From positions 1 to 6,091 of the forward strand of contig JAJRSY010000208.1 in assembly GCA_024278565.1 (NCBI GenBank): a stretch of 6,091 nucleotides of DNA. Direction: 5' to 3'. The translations under genes were made by a program, and so were the position numbers. Numbering within the stretch: the stretch's first letter is position 1; every line of letters begins with the position of its first letter. This stretch comes from Bacteroidota bacterium (GTDB lineage Bacteria > Bacteroidota > Bacteroidia > Flavobacteriales > Flavobacteriaceae). The notes beneath the pieces are model-generated. The model saw nothing but the letters and a program-made list of their open reading frames with translations. It did not search any database and was not told the origin of the DNA. Of the stretch, positions 3,767-6,091 are shown piece by piece.

Positions 3767-6091
3767 ATGGATAAAAATTACTTTTTTAAATTAGCATTAG
3801 TACTTTCTTTTACATTAGGAGCCAATATTTTAAGTGCTCAAGACCCTGCCCAAGAGGGTGCGTGGAGCGATCCGATTATTTTTGATCTGGTGCCCGTTGC
3901 GGTAGCCAATTTGCCCGACGGAAGATTGGTTACATGGTCCTCGAAACAGATGACTGATTTTGGGGGAGGGGATGGTACCACCTACACTCAGATTTTCGAC
4001 CCCACCATCGGCTCCGATGGTGCTGCCCTACCGGTGACGCTCACACAAACGAACCATGATATGTTCTGCCCGGGAATAAATAATCTTGTCGATGGTAGAA
4101 TCTTGGTCAGTGGGGGTAGTTCAAGTGGAAAGACCTCTATATATGATCCGGCAACCGAAATTTGGAGCCCGGCCGATGATCTGAACATGCCCCGAGGGTA
4201 TCAGGCGAACGTGACTTTGTCAAACGGTGCCATATTTACACTTGGTGGATCTTGGAGTGGTGGCATAGGTGGTAAACACGGTGAAATATATTCGTTGGAC
4301 ACGGGCTGGGTTCCGATACCTTCCATAGAGGGAGAACTTCTTTTAGATGGTAACGATCCTGATTTAGATGAACCTGAGCCTTCTCAAAAGCTCTATAGAT
4401 CAGATAACCATGCTTGGTTATGGGCCGCGCCCAACGGAAAAATATTCCATGCCGGCCCTGGTACCGATATGCACTGGATCGATATTAGGGATGTGGACAA
4501 CCCTACTGTGGTAAACCTTGGCAGAAGAGGTGATGATACTTACGCCATGAACGGTAATACGGTCATGTTCGATGTCGGTAAGCTGTTAAAAGTTGGGGGG
4601 TCTAGAAGTTATGGTGGCGGAACCCCCGCCTCAGATAAAACGCATGTTATAGATATTAATAGCGAAGTGCCAATAGTAACACCTGTTCCAAGCTTCAAGA
4701 GGGCTAGAACCATGCACAACAGTATTGTAATGCCCAACGGGAAAGTTTTGGTTGTTGGAGGTCTCGATATCGCAAGGATCTTTTCTGATGTAGGTGCACA
4801 ATATGTAGGCGAAATATATGATCCGTTGACCAATACTTGGGAGGATACGGCCCCCATGCAAGTGCCAAGAACCTATCATAGTGTAGCTATTTTGATGCCT
4901 GACGGAAGAATTTTTGTCGGTGGAGGTGGATTATGCGGTTCTTGTGATGTAAATCATTTGGATGCAGAAATATATAGTCCCCCCTACCTTTTTAATGACA
5001 ATGGCACCCTCGCTATAAGACCTACGATTCAAGCTCCTGAATCTGCGGATTATAATTCGACCATATCGGTTACGGGAAGTTCAGAGATCAAATCGTTCAG
5101 TTTGGTACGCTTTTCGTCAGCGACCCATTCTACGAACAACGAACAACGGAGAATACCGGTCAGTTTCGTAGAGGGGTCAGGTGGTTATGATATAAGTATA
5201 CCAGATCGAAATCTTTTGCCACCGGGCTACTATATGCTTTTTGGCCTTGATAAGTTCGATGTGCCAAGTATTGCAGAAAACATTCAGATCGGCAATAACA
5301 TACCTTTTGAAGGTACGGACGATTGTAGCATTATATCTAGAATAAACGGCGTTTTTGATGTTAGTGCTACCATTACGGTAGATGAAGGTGATGATGTAAT
5401 GATGTTCGTACTGACCAATGGGGCTGATTTTGTGATAACGCTACCTGACGGAAGCGAAGTCAATGACAGTCATGCAATGGATAGTATAACCCCTGAAGAG
5501 ACGGGTATATATACTTTGACCACTACAAAAAATTGTTCTAAGACCTTGAATATTATTGTAGTACCAGTTGTGTCAAATGACCTTTTAATTATCAATGGGG
5601 CCGGTGGGCTCGTTGATGGGTATAGCCCGCATGATCAAGATAATGGTTCTTTTGAAATTCAGGATAATGGCAGTACTTTGAAATTATCTGGCAATTCTTG
5701 GAAAAAAGCACCTTTCAATGGTACGATTACCACTAATACGGTGATGAATTTTGAATTTAGGGTTACGGGAACGGGAGAAATACACGGTATAGGTTTCGAT
5801 AATAATAATAGGGTAGATCGCTCTTTAAGGCATTCTTTTTTCCAACTGGCCGGCACCCAGACCTTCGCCATTCAAGATTACAGAACCTATACGGGTAATG
5901 ACTGGCAGACAATTTCGATTCCGATAGGAGAACATTTTACAGGAGATTTTAACTATTTGATTTTCTCTGCCGATAAAGATAGGAATGCATCTGCTCAGGA
6001 AAGCTACTTTAGAAACATTACATTCTCGGAAGATGGATCTCAATTAGATGCTCACGCTTTAAATTTAAAAAGTGCCGTTGAAATCCCAGCA
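3767..6091 (+). CDS. Secreted galactose-oxidase-like copper radical oxidase, multidomain (3' end outside window)
   Basis: Open for 775 codons with no stop before the window end. Residues 1-24 are a signal peptide (cut likely LSA/QD). Residues 30-415 form a Kelch-type seven-bladed propeller and 417-512 the galactose-oxidase early-set (DUF1929) domain. The copper/cofactor set is complete: Cys101 (HDMFCPG) and Tyr145 (RGYQ) for the thioether-linked radical, Trp163 (GGSWSGG) stacking on it, axial Tyr370 and ligand His371 (TYHS), and His454 (ATHSTNNEQRR). These correspond to C228, Y272, W290, Y495, H496 and H581 of Fusarium galactose oxidase. CxxC 390/393 matches its disulfide. The expected reaction is oxidation of a primary alcohol (galactose C6) to aldehyde, making H2O2. 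Residues ~515-602 are Ig/PKD-like (Cys520/Cys590 may pair); ~603-757 is a probable carbohydrate-binding beta-sandwich. An in-frame ATG at 3731 would spoil the signal peptide. A secretion tail may lie beyond the edge. Confidence 0.93.
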   Translation, partial: MDKNYFFKLALVLSFTLGANILSAQDPAQEGAWSDPIIFDLVPVAVANLPDGRLVTWSSKQMTDFGGGDGTTYTQIFDPTIGSDGAALPVTLTQTNHDMFCPGINNLVDGRILVSGGSSSGKTSIYDPATEIWSPADDLNMPRGYQANVTLSNGAIFTLGGSWSGGIGGKHGEIYSLDTGWVPIPSIEGELLLDGNDPDLDEPEPSQKLYRSDNHAWLWAAPNGKIFHAGPGTDMHWIDIRDVDNPTVVNLGRRGDDTYAMNGNTVMFDVGKLLKVGGSRSYGGGTPASDKTHVIDINSEVPIVTPVPSFKRARTMHNSIVMPNGKVLVVGGLDIARIFSDVGAQYVGEIYDPLTNTWEDTAPMQVPRTYHSVAILMPDGRIFVGGGGLCGSCDVNHLDAEIYSPPYLFNDNGTLAIRPTIQAPESADYNSTISVTGSSEIKSFSLVRFSSATHSTNNEQRRIPVSFVEGSGGYDISIPDRNLLPPGYYMLFGLDKFDVPSIAENIQIGNNIPFEGTDDCSIISRINGVFDVSATITVDEGDDVMMFVLTNGADFVITLPDGSEVNDSHAMDSITPEETGIYTLTTTKNCSKTLNIIVVPVVSNDLLIINGAGGLVDGYSPHDQDNGSFEIQDNGSTLKLSGNSWKKAPFNGTITTNTVMNFEFRVTGTGEIHGIGFDNNNRVDRSLRHSFFQLAGTQTFAIQDYRTYTGNDWQTISIPIGEHFTGDFNYLIFSADKDRNASAQESYFRNITFSEDGSQLDAHALNLKSAVEIPA

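Noticed and set aside
3988..6043. Several minus-strand open frames of 66-82 codons inside the galactose-oxidase-like gene
   Set aside because: They lie wholly within a long plus-strand frame with conserved active-site motifs, have no recognisable features and overlap one another.

Overview
The window looks like chromosomal DNA of a marine flavobacterium (Bacteroidota, Flavobacteriaceae-like). This is inferred from the gene families (head-GIN/DUF2807 lipoprotein, Tyr-rich DUF4097-like protein, ECF sigma factor with an unusual membrane regulator), from AT-rich intergenic DNA, from the lack of clear Shine-Dalgarno sites, and from a TTG...TATAATTT promoter-like element. No genus can be assigned.

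Layout: (1) 1-153 (+) is the last 50 codons of an unrecognised gene that runs in from the left. (2) A strong bidirectional hairpin terminator at 173-204 separates it from a convergent four-gene minus-strand operon. (3) The operon reads 3201 to 254: an ECF sigma factor (TTG start), a single-pass membrane protein that is probably its anti-sigma regulator (stop and start share one base, TAATG), a signal-peptide protein with a tyrosine every ~18 residues (overlapping the regulator gene by 23 bp), and, 41 bp further on, a lipoprotein with seven SGSGDI-type repeats. (4) 3202-3766 holds no gene but contains two unrelated inverted-repeat elements. One is a 176-bp MITE-like element with perfect 15-bp terminal inverted repeats and a 5-bp TTTAT target duplication. 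The other is a 183-bp unit with perfect 20-bp ends. (5) From 3767 to the right edge (+) runs a 775-codon open frame, still open at the window end. It encodes a secreted galactose-oxidase-like copper radical enzyme followed by an Ig/PKD-like module and a probable carbohydrate-binding module.

How the parts may work together: the sigma factor and membrane regulator form a plausible envelope-signalling pair, and the two repetitive envelope proteins, coupled by overlap and short spacing, are probably its outputs or part of its sensing surface. The galactose oxidase gene is divergent from this operon and is separated from it by the mobile elements, so there is no direct sign of co-regulation. Its complete set of fungal-type active-site residues, with the exact 44 and 18 residue spacings of the fungal enzyme, makes it the most functionally interpretable gene here. 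The sigma/regulator/double-repeat-protein operon is the best candidate for a poorly described system.
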